DNA from: JANSYL01 sp965229695
GTDB taxonomy: Bacteria; Pseudomonadota; Alphaproteobacteria; Rhodobacterales; Rhodobacteraceae
NCBI GenBank assembly: GCA_965229695.1
Contig: OZ245921.1
Location: 248,001 to 312,000 of the forward strand
Direction of reading: 5' to 3'
DNA: 64,000 nt
The notes beneath the pieces were generated by a model that was given only the letters and a program-made list of their open reading frames with translations, was not told the origin of the DNA and ran no database searches. Positions 27,406 through 36,517 of the stretch are shown piece by piece; positions within the stretch are counted from its first letter, which is position 1, and each line of letters starts with the position of its first letter. Position numbers and translations under genes: made by a program.

Positions 27406-28515
27406 ATGACCCATCGCGTACTTTATACCAAACCTTCGATCACCGACCGTGAGATCGCCTATGCGACGGATGCTGCCCAGAACGGCTGGGGGGCAAAGTG
27501 CTACGACTACATCTACAAGTTCGAGGCTCTGTTCAAAGCCTATCTCGGGACGGAATTCGCCATCGCGACCTCAAGCTGCACCGGGGCGCTGCATATGGGC
27601 ATGCACGCACTTGGCATCGGTCCCGGCGACGAGGTGATCATGGCCGACACCAATTGGATCGCCTGCCCGTCCACGGTGGTGCATCTGGGCGCGACACCGG
27701 TGTTTGTCGACATCGACCCGATCAGCTGGTGCATCAGCCCGCAAGCGGCCGAAGCCGCAATCACGCCCAAGACCAAGGCAATCGTGGCGACGCATCTTTA
27801 CGGCAACCTGTGTGATATGGACGCCCTGCTTGAGATCGGAGCACGGCACAACCTGCCTGTCATCGAGGATGCCGCCGAGGCGCTTGGCTCGGCTTGGGGG
27901 GATGTCCGCTGCGGGTCGCGGGGCGCCTTTGGGACTTTTTCCTTTCACGGGACGAAGACCATGACCACCGGCGAGGGCGGCATGTTCGTCACCAACGACC
28001 CAGAGCTGAACCGCAAGGTCCAGACCCTGAACAACCACGGACGCGTGCCGGGTGAGACCCATCAGTTCTGGTCGCAAGTTGCCGGCTTCAAGTTCAAGAT
28101 CAGCAACATTCAAGCCGCCATCGGCTGCGCGCAGGTCGAGCGGTTGGATGAGTTGGTGGACAGAAAACGTGTCATCATGCAAACGTACCGCGAACGCCTT
28201 GGCGGGGTGAACGGGATCACACTCAATCCCGAGGCGCCGGGAACCGTCAATTCCGCCTGGATGCCCTCAGCGGTGCTGGCGCCGGAGCTTGGCGTCAGCC
28301 GGCAGGACCTGCTTGATGCGTATGCTGCGGCCAATATCGACGGGCGCGTGTTCTTCCACCCCGTCTCGTCCATGCCGCCATTTGAAGATCAGCCCCAAAA
28401 CAAGGTCGCCTGGGACATCCCAAACCGTGCAATCAATCTCAACAGTTACCACGATATGACCGAAGCGGACATCGATCGTGTCGTGACCTGCGTCTTGTCT
28501 TGCCTGGAGCCATGA
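27406..28515 (+). CDS. DegT/DnrJ/EryC1 sugar aminotransferase
   Basis: 369 residues from ATG 27406. PLP-dependent aminotransferase acting on keto-sugar nucleotides. Conserved PLP phosphate site SSCTGALHMGMHALGI, Asp155 in IEDAAEALGS, and the Schiff-base lysine K184 in FSFHGTKTMTTGEGGM. The lysine argues for transamination, not the 3-dehydrase (RfbH) chemistry where it is His. In this gene order it would put an amino group on the CDP-4-keto-6-deoxy sugar. The stop overlaps the next ATG (ATGA). Confidence 0.9.
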   Translation: MTHRVLYTKPSITDREIAYATDAAQNGWGAKCYDYIYKFEALFKAYLGTEFAIATSSCTGALHMGMHALGIGPGDEVIMADTNWIACPSTVVHLGATPVFVDIDPISWCISPQAAEAAITPKTKAIVATHLYGNLCDMDALLEIGARHNLPVIEDAAEALGSAWGDVRCGSRGAFGTFSFHGTKTMTTGEGGMFVTNDPELNRKVQTLNNHGRVPGETHQFWSQVAGFKFKISNIQAAIGCAQVERLDELVDRKRVIMQTYRERLGGVNGITLNPEAPGTVNSAWMPSAVLAPELGVSRQDLLDAYAAANIDGRVFFHPVSSMPPFEDQPQNKVAWDIPNRAINLNSYHDMTEADIDRVVTCVLSCLEP

Positions 28516-29264
28516 CGTCGGACCCACATCGCGAGTTGTGCCGGGCCTCCGCTTGGGCACCGGCGGGTGTGCGCCCAGCGCCACCCGGAGAGAAGGTTGC
28601 GTTCATCGGAGCCAACAATCCGGAAACCGCGCGCATGGCACGTGATGTGCAGGCCGCTACCGGTGTCGAGTTCATAGGCTTCTTCGACAATGCCCCTGAC
28701 AAGAAAGGCAAAACGTTCTGCGGATTGCCGGTCTTTGGCGGCTTTGACGATCTTCTCGGCTGTGACCGCGCTGCGTTCGGGTTGGTCAACCTGATCACCC
28801 GCGACACCCAAACACGCCACGAGACCACCCGCTTTTGCGTCGAAAATGGCTTTGCGGCTGCCGATTTCATCCATCCTTCCATCAACCTCGATGGCGTCAC
28901 GCTGGGACGTGGCGTGTATCTGCAAGAGGGCGTTATTGTGCAGGGCGGCGCCGTGGTGATGGACAACGCCTGTGTGAATTCAGGGGCGACGATTTCGCAT
29001 GAAACGGTCCTCGGAACCTCCTGCTTCGTGGCGCCTGGGGCCACTTTGGCCGGGCTTGTCACCCTTGCTCCGGGCGTCCTGATTGGCGCTGGGGCGGTTG
29101 TCATGCCCCGCCTGTCGCTGGGCCTCGGCACAACCGTCGGAGCGGGTGCTGTTGTCACAAAGAACACCGCCGAGCGATCCATAGTGGTGGGTGTCCCAGC
29201 CGTCGAAAAGGGCAAGTCCCCCGATGACGAAGCTTTCCTGCCTCTGTTTCCTGAAATGACCTGA
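28512..29264 (+). CDS. PglD/NeuD-like sugar O/N-acyltransferase
   Basis: About 250 residues from ATG 28512, coupled to the aminotransferase. N-terminal Rossmann-like PglD domain (VAFIGANNPETARMARDVQA, FIGFFDNAPDK), then a left-handed beta-helix of hexapeptide repeats (GVTLGRGVYLQEGVIVQGGA, PGVLIGAGAVVMPRL). Acetyl-CoA enzymes of this build acylate 4-amino-6-deoxy sugar nucleotides. With the aminotransferase it would make a CDP-linked N-acylated amino-dideoxy sugar. The first ~25 residues may be an extension or a misplaced start. Confidence 0.82.
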   Translation: MTSDPHRELCRASAWAPAGVRPAPPGEKVAFIGANNPETARMARDVQAATGVEFIGFFDNAPDKKGKTFCGLPVFGGFDDLLGCDRAAFGLVNLITRDTQTRHETTRFCVENGFAAADFIHPSINLDGVTLGRGVYLQEGVIVQGGAVVMDNACVNSGATISHETVLGTSCFVAPGATLAGLVTLAPGVLIGAGAVVMPRLSLGLGTTVGAGAVVTKNTAERSIVVGVPAVEKGKSPDDEAFLPLFPEMT

Positions 29265-29279
29265 ACGAGCATTAATACG

Positions 29280-30491
29280 ATGGCGACCAGAGCACCGCGT
29301 TTTTCGATTTGCATCCCATCCCGCAACCGGCTTGAAGCGGTCAAACAGACGGTTCAGTCAGTCTTGTCACAGGATTTCGACAGTTGGGAAATCGTGATTT
29401 CCGACAACTCCACCCAGTCGCATGGCGCTTTGTCGGCCTGGGTGGCAGCGCTGGAGCTACCACAGGACAAGATCCGCGTGTCGGAGACCGGCGGCGATCT
29501 TCAGATGGACGAAAACTGGGAAGCCGCCACGCTGCCGGCAACGGGCGACTATGTTTTTGTCGTGGCCGATCGCTGGCGGCTCAGAAACGGCGCCTTGCAG
29601 GTTTTCTCAAGCATCGTTGACCGTTTCGATCCAGACCTCCTTTTTTGGGGCGGAACCAAGTCGCACCAATTCGAGGCCCTGTTTTCCGCACCGGACGGCC
29701 CACCGCCCTTGAAGGTGTCCGAGTGTTCAACGAAAGAGATCTTGGGCAATTTTCTGGAATTTCGGGGATACGAGACGGAATCCGTCTATGGACAAGCCAT
29801 TCCGCGGGCATTGAACGGCGCCTACAGGCGGGTTTTGGGTGATAAGGTGCGTGGCATTTGGGGCGAGATTTTCCGGCCTATTTCCCCAGACTATACATCA
29901 GCCATGGCGTTTCTACTTTCCGGGGAACGTTGCGTCAGAATCCACGAAATGATGTACACGGCCATCAAGGGCGCAGGCAGCAACTTTTCGAACACCTCTG
30001 TTATCGGGTTGGGGCACTATCTGACAACCTTTCCGAATTGCCATGTCTGGCGCGGTCTTCAAGAGAATATCGTTTTTTCGACCGTATTGAACGATGTTGA
30101 ACGGACCCTGGAGGTGAGAGAAGAAGGTCGGGACTGGATCACCCGGATCAATGTCGAAAACGCGCTGAAATGCATGATGTCGGAGCTGAATTTCAAGGAG
30201 TTCAACGGCAGCCTGCTGCCGGTCGCGCAGATGCGCAAAAAGATCTACGCCCTCGCCGCCCGTGAGGGACTGACCGAACAGCAAATATCCAATATCGAGG
30301 CGTATGTTGACCGCAGTCGCCATCGCGCTGTCGGGATGCGGCAATGGCTCAGACGCGCGGGGCTTTATGACAAGGCGCGCGCGCTGAACGACCGGCTGCG
30401 GCATTCCAAGCAGAAATCCTACATCTCCGACAAGGTCGCGGCGGAAGACGTCGCCGCGCGTGGCCTTGAAATCATCACGCCGCACCAGTGA
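29280..30491 (+). CDS. Glycosyltransferase family 2
   Basis: 403 residues. GT-A fold at the N-terminus: FSICIPSRNRLEAVKQTVQS, LSQDFDSWEIVISDNSTQS and YVFVVADRWRL at the place of the metal-binding DxD (only the single Asp before RW is seen). Long C-terminal part with helices and no membrane spans. Likely adds one sugar of the repeat unit on the cytoplasmic face. It follows the CDP-sugar genes by 16 bp, so may use the amino-sugar donor, which is inference. Confidence 0.78.
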   Translation: MATRAPRFSICIPSRNRLEAVKQTVQSVLSQDFDSWEIVISDNSTQSHGALSAWVAALELPQDKIRVSETGGDLQMDENWEAATLPATGDYVFVVADRWRLRNGALQVFSSIVDRFDPDLLFWGGTKSHQFEALFSAPDGPPPLKVSECSTKEILGNFLEFRGYETESVYGQAIPRALNGAYRRVLGDKVRGIWGEIFRPISPDYTSAMAFLLSGERCVRIHEMMYTAIKGAGSNFSNTSVIGLGHYLTTFPNCHVWRGLQENIVFSTVLNDVERTLEVREEGRDWITRINVENALKCMMSELNFKEFNGSLLPVAQMRKKIYALAAREGLTEQQISNIEAYVDRSRHRAVGMRQWLRRAGLYDKARALNDRLRHSKQKSYISDKVAAEDVAARGLEIITPHQ

Positions 30492-30555
30492 TCTGTGCGA
30501 TTCGAAATCAACAGCGGCCGCGAGCGGCCATCCGTTGAAGGAATAGTGGCCTTTC

Positions 30556-32526
30556 ATGTCGCAATCCATTGAATATCGCGCCGATATCGACGGCCTGAGG
30601 GCGCTGGCAGTGATTGCCGTGGTCCTCTTCCATGCCGAAATTTCTTTTGGACCGGTTGTCTTTTCGGGCGGCTTCCTCGGGGTCGACGTTTTTTTCGTGA
30701 TTTCCGGTTTTTTGATTACGTCCCTCCTGTGCCGGGAACTCGGGAACACTGGGCGGGTTTCAATCGCGCGGTTTTATGACAGACGGTTGCGACGGATTGC
30801 ACCGGCGTTGATTGCAACCTGCCTGTTCACCATTGTCGCTGCTCAATTCGTTTTGTTGCCACACGAGCTGGAGCGTTTCAATCTGAGCCTTCTGGCAACG
30901 CTTGGCTTTGCTGCAAACATCTTTTTCTGGAGCGAGATCGGCTATTTCTCGGCTGCGGCCGATCAGCAGCCATTGCTTCACATGTGGAGCCTTGCGGTCG
31001 AAGAGCAATACTACGTCGTTTTTCCGCTGGCGCTTTGGGCCTGTGTGCGCTGGCTTGGCTGGCGCGTCACGGTGACTTTGATTGTGGTCTCTGTGCTGGC
31101 ATCGGCCACGCTGCATGCCTGGGGGGCTGTGGCCATGCGGTCGGCCAGTTTTTATCTCACGCCGTTTCGGGTTTGGGAATTGTTGGCAGGGGCGCTCATC
31201 GCCATCACGGGAACCCGCCAAATGGGTCTGCCGCCAGCGGTGCGCACCGGGCTTGGTCTGATCGGCGCCGGTCTGGTTCTGGTCCCGATGGTGACCTTTG
31301 ATCCGCTGGCCGCGCCGTCGGTCTTTCCGGTGACACTGGCGGCGGTGGCAGGCACGTGCATGATCATTCTGGCGGGGCCGCAAACGATGGTTGGCAAGCT
31401 GCTGTCATTGCGCCCAGTGGTCGGCCTGGGGTTGATCAGCTATTCGTTGTATCTGGTGCATCAGCCCATCCTCGCCTTCGCCCGTGTCCGGTCGCTGGAG
31501 CACCCGAGCGAGACGCTGATGATGGCACTCGCCTTGCTGTGCCTGCCTTTGGCCTATGTGTCGTGGCGGTTCGTTGAGACACCCTTCCGCAGAAGCAGCA
31601 TCGTGGGATCGCGGGTTTTCTATGGCAGCCTGACAACAGCCAGCGTGGTGATCGTAGCGGTGGGTCTTGGCGCAATCCAGGCCAGCTTTGGGCAACGGTG
31701 GAATTCGGACCTTCTGGCGATTGTCGACAGCGTTAACGCACCGACCAATGGCTTGTCCGCGGCCTGTCATGGGGATCTGACATCACCGGAATGCGCAACG
31801 GATGAGGCTCCGCGAACGGTGCTGTGGGGGGACAGTTATACGATGCACCTTGTTCCCGGACTTGTGGCGCAGGGCGTGTCCTTCAGACAGATCACGAGAC
31901 GAGGGTGCAGACCAACCGAACTCGAAGACATCAGACCGCCCGACGCCGGTGCGATGACGGCGACCAGGCGCCGCTGCGAAAGGTTCAACGCAGCGGTTCT
32001 GGCCCTGATTGCCGAAGAGGCGGCAGCGAGACGTTTGGACCATGTCCTGATTTCGTCGCGGGCCTACGGACTTCGGGCCGGGTCGTTGAGGACAAGACCG
32101 ACGGAGACGAACTGGCCGCCCGAACGTGTCGCCGAGGAGCTGGGGTTCATTCTGGCGCAACTTGAGCAAGCTGGCGTCTCTGCCGGTCTGGTCGGTGCCC
32201 CGCCGCCGGCGCACTTCGATCCGGGCCAATGCTTTATGCGTTCTGCGGCCTACAACGACACATCTTCGGATTGCACATGGCCCTTTCCCGAAGCGCACGG
32301 CGCCTATCCCCTGGCAGAGGTTGCCGCGCAACACGGTGCCCGTTTCCTTGACCTGTCCGACATTCTTTGCCCGGATGGCCTGTGCGCCGCGGCCCAAGAC
32401 GGCCTACTGATCTACCGTGACAATGGCCACCTAACCCCGCGCGGCGCGGAATATGTGTTCCAAAGCGACGCGGCGCGCCGTTTTCTGAGCGATGTTGGGA
32501 TTACAGCGGGAGGCGTACCGCGTTGA
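30556..32526 (+). CDS. OafA/YrhL acyltransferase (Acyltransferase 3 + SGNH)
   Basis: 656 residues. N-terminal acyltransferase-3 membrane domain: YRADIDGLRALAVIAVVLFH (family signature), GFLGVDVFFVISGFLIT, QPLLHMWSLAVEEQYYVVFP, about ten membrane segments to ~residue 375. C-terminal periplasmic SGNH hydrolase domain: WGDSYTMHLVP (nucleophile Ser) and DNGHLTPRGAEYVF (catalytic Asp/His). Such fusions O-acetylate sugars in LPS, capsule or EPS. The stop overlaps the TTG start of the flippase gene. Confidence 0.9.
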   Translation: MSQSIEYRADIDGLRALAVIAVVLFHAEISFGPVVFSGGFLGVDVFFVISGFLITSLLCRELGNTGRVSIARFYDRRLRRIAPALIATCLFTIVAAQFVLLPHELERFNLSLLATLGFAANIFFWSEIGYFSAAADQQPLLHMWSLAVEEQYYVVFPLALWACVRWLGWRVTVTLIVVSVLASATLHAWGAVAMRSASFYLTPFRVWELLAGALIAITGTRQMGLPPAVRTGLGLIGAGLVLVPMVTFDPLAAPSVFPVTLAAVAGTCMIILAGPQTMVGKLLSLRPVVGLGLISYSLYLVHQPILAFARVRSLEHPSETLMMALALLCLPLAYVSWRFVETPFRRSSIVGSRVFYGSLTTASVVIVAVGLGAIQASFGQRWNSDLLAIVDSVNAPTNGLSAACHGDLTSPECATDEAPRTVLWGDSYTMHLVPGLVAQGVSFRQITRRGCRPTELEDIRPPDAGAMTATRRRCERFNAAVLALIAEEAAARRLDHVLISSRAYGLRAGSLRTRPTETNWPPERVAEELGFILAQLEQAGVSAGLVGAPPPAHFDPGQCFMRSAAYNDTSSDCTWPFPEAHGAYPLAEVAAQHGARFLDLSDILCPDGLCAAAQDGLLIYRDNGHLTPRGAEYVFQSDAARRFLSDVGITAGGVPR

Positions 32527-34016
32527 GCAGCCTTGGTCGCGCACTTGCGGGCTTTATGTCGTCGTCCCTTTTCGGGTCGGCGACCCAAGTTGCCAAAGGA
32601 AAGATCTCCGCTCTTTTTCTTGGCCCCGCCGGGATCGGGATTTTCAACCAGCTGACATTGTTTTTCAACCTAGCAATGATGCTTTCGAGCCTCGGCTTTC
32701 GCAACGGGGTCACGCGTAACGTGGCGGCCGCAGAGGCCGCGGCCAGTCAGAAAGATGGGCCTGACGACGGAGTGCTGAGGCAATTTTCGTCCTCCTTCCT
32801 TTTGGTGGCCGCTCTGTCGTTGCTTATTGCAGCGGCCTCCATTCTGGTGTCAGGGCAAATTTCAAATCTCCTTTTTGACGATGGCGGCGAACGGCGCCTG
32901 CTGGTCGTGCTGGTGGCTTTGGCCGTCCCGATGGGTGTCGCAGGGATGATTTACAAGGCATTGCTGAACGGGCTGAGGATCGTGGGGCCACTGGTCAAAG
33001 CGCGCATGATCGCCGATGGGATCAGCGTCTTTGCATTTGCCGCGCTGGTCATTCCTTTCGGCATTGTTGGTGCCGCACTCGGGTTCGTCTTTCTGCAGGT
33101 GGCCTTTTTGGTGTTGGTGTTTCGTGCGACGTGGAAAGTGGCGCCATCTGTGGCGCTTCCAAGGGCCAAGGCTTTCCAGTTTGCTGAGGCGAGACAGAAC
33201 TTTGCCTTCGGCGCGCATAGTGTGATTGTCGGGGTCACCGGTGTCAGCGCTTCGCTGTTCATATCCCGGCTGATCATTTCGACGATCGACCTTGAGGCAA
33301 ACGGATACTATGCCGTAGCGCTGAAAATTGCGACGGTCTACCTCGGTGGGCTCTACGCGGCCGCATCTGGCTACTTCCTGTCGAGCGTCGTCAAAGCGGC
33401 AACGGACAAGACCGTCGGCAAGACAATCGACGAGGCCATCAACCTTTATCTTGCCGTTGTCGCCCCGATCATTGTGGTGTTGATGGCGAGCGGCGAACTC
33501 CTGGTTGTCGCGTTTTTCGCGGTCGAGTTCTTGCCCGTGGCGGTCATCCTTTTGCTGCTGTTGCCGGGGGATGCGGTTCGGCTGGTTGTCGAAACACTGG
33601 GTCAGGCGCTGGTGGCGCAGAAAAAACTGGTCCTGTCTTGTTTGGTGTTTGCCTCATGGGCAGCGATTTATTGTCTTGGGACGTACTTTCTGTTGCCGAG
33701 GTTTGGCTTGCTTGGCGTCGCCGTGGCTTACACCGCCAGCCAGATTTTGCTCCTCGGCGTGCTGGTCGTGGTCAGTCGGCGCGTTCTGGACTACACACCG
33801 TCGCGGCAGACCGTGTACACGGTCGGACGGGCGATGGTTCTGGTGACATCGGCCTCAGCCGCGTGCTGGTACATAGACGGCGTCATGTTGGCGATGCTGG
33901 GCTGCGCGGGGCTCGTCCTGATCTGGGGAACCGTCTCCATGCGGGACGCCTTTTTTGCCAAAATGACGAAAAAACTCTGGCAGGTGGTGCGTGCTAAACT
34001 ACTCCCGAGCAGATAA
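32523..34016 (+). CDS. Wzx-type polysaccharide flippase
   Basis: 497 residues from TTG 32523 (TTGA overlap with the acyltransferase). Integral membrane protein with about 12-14 hydrophobic segments, and the MOP-superfamily N-terminus FLGPAGIGIFNQLTLFFNLA with GFRNGVTRNVA. It would flip the undecaprenyl-linked repeat unit across the inner membrane, pairing with the EpsG/Wzy-like polymerase at 39781. Closest in feel to O-antigen translocase (WzxE/RfbX). Confidence 0.85.
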   Translation: MSSLGRALAGFMSSSLFGSATQVAKGKISALFLGPAGIGIFNQLTLFFNLAMMLSSLGFRNGVTRNVAAAEAAASQKDGPDDGVLRQFSSSFLLVAALSLLIAAASILVSGQISNLLFDDGGERRLLVVLVALAVPMGVAGMIYKALLNGLRIVGPLVKARMIADGISVFAFAALVIPFGIVGAALGFVFLQVAFLVLVFRATWKVAPSVALPRAKAFQFAEARQNFAFGAHSVIVGVTGVSASLFISRLIISTIDLEANGYYAVALKIATVYLGGLYAAASGYFLSSVVKAATDKTVGKTIDEAINLYLAVVAPIIVVLMASGELLVVAFFAVEFLPVAVILLLLLPGDAVRLVVETLGQALVAQKKLVLSCLVFASWAAIYCLGTYFLLPRFGLLGVAVAYTASQILLLGVLVVVSRRVLDYTPSRQTVYTVGRAMVLVTSASAACWYIDGVMLAMLGCAGLVLIWGTVSMRDAFFAKMTKKLWQVVRAKLLPSR

Positions 34017-34196
34017 CCCGGCGGCGTCTTCATGCGCAAACCACGTGTGGGCTACGCTTTCGCCCCAATGTAAAGGGCGTCCTGAGCAAAATCAGATTGC
34101 TTTAAGACCGTTTATCCCGCCCCGCGCTCCGGGCTGGCTTCGCACCGTCTGCTGGCGAAAAAACCCATTTCGACAGCCAGGCCGGGGGCAGCCCTG

Positions 34197-35291
34197 ATGC
34201 AAATCCTTCATGTTATCGAGACATTGGGCACTGGCGGGGCCGAGCGGTTGTTGGTGACAGTGTTGCCCGAACTGGCCGCGCAGGGCATGGACGTACATGT
34301 CGCAGTGATGCGGCCTCCGATGCCGCTGAAATCAGAGCTCGAAGCCGCCGGTATCCGGGTCCATGTCCTGCCCCGCCGCGCCAAATGGCAGGTGGTGCGG
34401 CAAGCGCGAGACATTGCGCGGCTTGCCCGGTCGCTGAACGCCGATCTGGTTCACGCGCATCTTTATTTTCCGATCCTAGCAACAGCGATGGCGCGGAGCT
34501 TTGGCTGGCTTGACGCGGCAACCCATGCCAGCTTTCACAACCTTGCCTATGCCGGGGCCAACCGAAAGACATGGAAGCTCAAAGCACGCCAGCATTTGGC
34601 GGGCTTTCTGGTCAGGCGCGGCATAGATCAGCCACAGGCGGTCAGCCAGATGACGGCAACGCATTATGCGGGTGCGTATCGCCTGAACGATGTGTCCGTT
34701 GTACATAATGCGTTTGATCCCAAGACTTTGAACGGGATCACGCGCAAGACCGGTCCGGCCATTGTTGTTCCCGGGCGTTTGGTGCATGAAAAGGGCCATG
34801 CCGACCTGATCTCTGCCTTGACACGCCTGCAGACGAACTGCCCTCCGGTCACCTTCGCAGGCGACGGTCCGCTGCGCGGCACGTTGGAGGCGGAGATCAA
34901 GGCCGCGCAGTTGCCTGTATCGATCTCCGGAAAACTCGATCACGCCAAAATTCTGCAAACCATTGCTGCGGCACGCCTTGTGGTTGTGCCCTCGCGGTTC
35001 GAAGGGTTCGGGCTTACCGCTTTGGAGGCTCTTGCACTCAACAAAGCGGTTGTTGCGACCAACGTGGGCGGGTTGCCGGAAGTCCTGGGCGCGCTTGGGC
35101 GCCAGGTTTCGCCGGGCCAACCTGGCGATCTTGCAGAAGCTCTACGCTCCGCGCTTGATGATCCGGAGTGGATTGCAGCACAGGAGGCGGCAGGGCCTGA
35201 CCAGGCGGAAAAATTCGCAGTTGCCACGATCGCCAGACAACAGATCGCGCTTTATCAGAACACTCTTCGGGCAAAAGGCCTTCGGAAATGA
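34197..35291 (+). CDS. Glycosyltransferase family 4
   Basis: 364 residues from ATG 34197. GT-B: N-terminal ILHVIETLGTGGAERLL and HAHLYFPILATAMARSF; C-terminal VPGRLVHEKGHADLISAL and EX7E motif SRFEGFGLTALEALALNKAV. Typical of enzymes that add hexoses in capsule or EPS repeat units. A 180 bp gap separates it from the flippase, and a GATGA-type overlap joins it to the next GT4 gene, so a promoter may lie in the gap. Confidence 0.88.
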   Translation: MQILHVIETLGTGGAERLLVTVLPELAAQGMDVHVAVMRPPMPLKSELEAAGIRVHVLPRRAKWQVVRQARDIARLARSLNADLVHAHLYFPILATAMARSFGWLDAATHASFHNLAYAGANRKTWKLKARQHLAGFLVRRGIDQPQAVSQMTATHYAGAYRLNDVSVVHNAFDPKTLNGITRKTGPAIVVPGRLVHEKGHADLISALTRLQTNCPPVTFAGDGPLRGTLEAEIKAAQLPVSISGKLDHAKILQTIAAARLVVVPSRFEGFGLTALEALALNKAVVATNVGGLPEVLGALGRQVSPGQPGDLAEALRSALDDPEWIAAQEAAGPDQAEKFAVATIARQQIALYQNTLRAKGLRK

Positions 35292-36517
35292 CTTCAGTCC
35301 TCTATATTTCCTACACCGGGTTGATGGATCCTTTGGGGCAGAGCCAGGTCCTGCAGTACGTCCTTGCGCTCGGGCGTGCGGGACACCGGATGACGGTGCT
35401 CAGTTTCGAAAAGCACGATGCGCTGGCGGACAAGGACCGGGTCGCCACCCTGCGCGCGCAATGCAAGGCGGCTGGTGTCGCATGGCACCCGCGCGTCTGG
35501 CACAACAAGCCCGTGGGCATTCTCGCCACGCTTTACGATCTTGTCGCAGGTCAGCGGCACGCCATCCGGTTGTCCCGCGATGTCGGCGCCGATGTCGTGC
35601 ATTGCCGCAGCTATATCGCGGGGCTCATGGGACTTGCGGTCAAGCGCGCGACCGGGGCCCGGTACATCTTTGATATGCGCGGGTTCTGGCCGGACGAGCG
35701 TGTCGATGGCGGGATCTGGTCCAAAAGCAGCCTGCCCTACCGTGTCTTCAAACGGGTGGAGCGGTGGTTGTTTCTGGGCGCCGACCACGTGGTCTCGCTG
35801 ACCCGCGCGGGCATCCGTGAATACGAGGCGTTCGACTATCTCAAGGGACGCGCGCCCGTCTCTTCGGTGATCCCGACCTGCACGAACCTTGAGAAGTTTT
35901 CGCTGTCCCCGGCCGGGAGCGCGTCTGACAAAGCGCCGGGGTTCACCTTGGGATACGTGGGCTCGGTCGGAAGCTGGTATCTGTTCGGCACCGTCGCGCA
36001 TGCTGTGGAGCGGGCCTTCGAGATGCGTCCCGATGCCAGGTTTCTGGTGGTCACCAAGGGTAATCACGACTACGTGCGTGAAACGCTGTCGGCGGCGGGC
36101 GTTGACCTGTCACGGGTGAAAATTCGCGGTGCGGCGTTCGACGAAGTCGGTGCCCAGATCGCGTGCATGGATGCGGGCGTCTTCTTCATCCGCCCAGCCT
36201 GGTCAAAGCGCGCCTCCTGCCCGACCCGCATGGGCGAGTTTCTGGCCTGCGGCAAACCCTGCCTGACCAATGGCGGCGTCGGGGATGTGGCCGAGGACAT
36301 TAATGAAACCGGGACTGGGATTGCGCTGCCGCCCGAGGGTCTGGACGGTGTGGTTTTGGACAATCTGGACAAGGCGTTGGCGCAGCTCTTTGAGATGGCC
36401 GCCGACCCTGACATGCCGCAGCGCTGCCGCGCCGCCGCCGAGACGCGGTTTTCGCTGTCGGGGGGCGTCGCGGACTATGCCGAGATTTATCAAAAGCTGG
36501 AAGGCATGCGGTCATGA
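35288..36517 (+). CDS. Glycosyltransferase family 4
   Basis: 409 residues, ATGA overlap with the previous gene. GT4-like: LYISYTGLMDPLGQSQVLQY, RYIFDMRGFWPDERVDGG and CTNLEKFSLS are seen in capsule GTs. Near the end MGEFLACGKPCLTNGGVGDV stands where the EX7E loop usually is. Donor and acceptor unknown. Part of a tight five-gene run to 39765 with overlapping ends. Confidence 0.85.
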   Translation: MTSVLYISYTGLMDPLGQSQVLQYVLALGRAGHRMTVLSFEKHDALADKDRVATLRAQCKAAGVAWHPRVWHNKPVGILATLYDLVAGQRHAIRLSRDVGADVVHCRSYIAGLMGLAVKRATGARYIFDMRGFWPDERVDGGIWSKSSLPYRVFKRVERWLFLGADHVVSLTRAGIREYEAFDYLKGRAPVSSVIPTCTNLEKFSLSPAGSASDKAPGFTLGYVGSVGSWYLFGTVAHAVERAFEMRPDARFLVVTKGNHDYVRETLSAAGVDLSRVKIRGAAFDEVGAQIACMDAGVFFIRPAWSKRASCPTRMGEFLACGKPCLTNGGVGDVAEDINETGTGIALPPEGLDGVVLDNLDKALAQLFEMAADPDMPQRCRAAAETRFSLSGGVADYAEIYQKLEGMRS

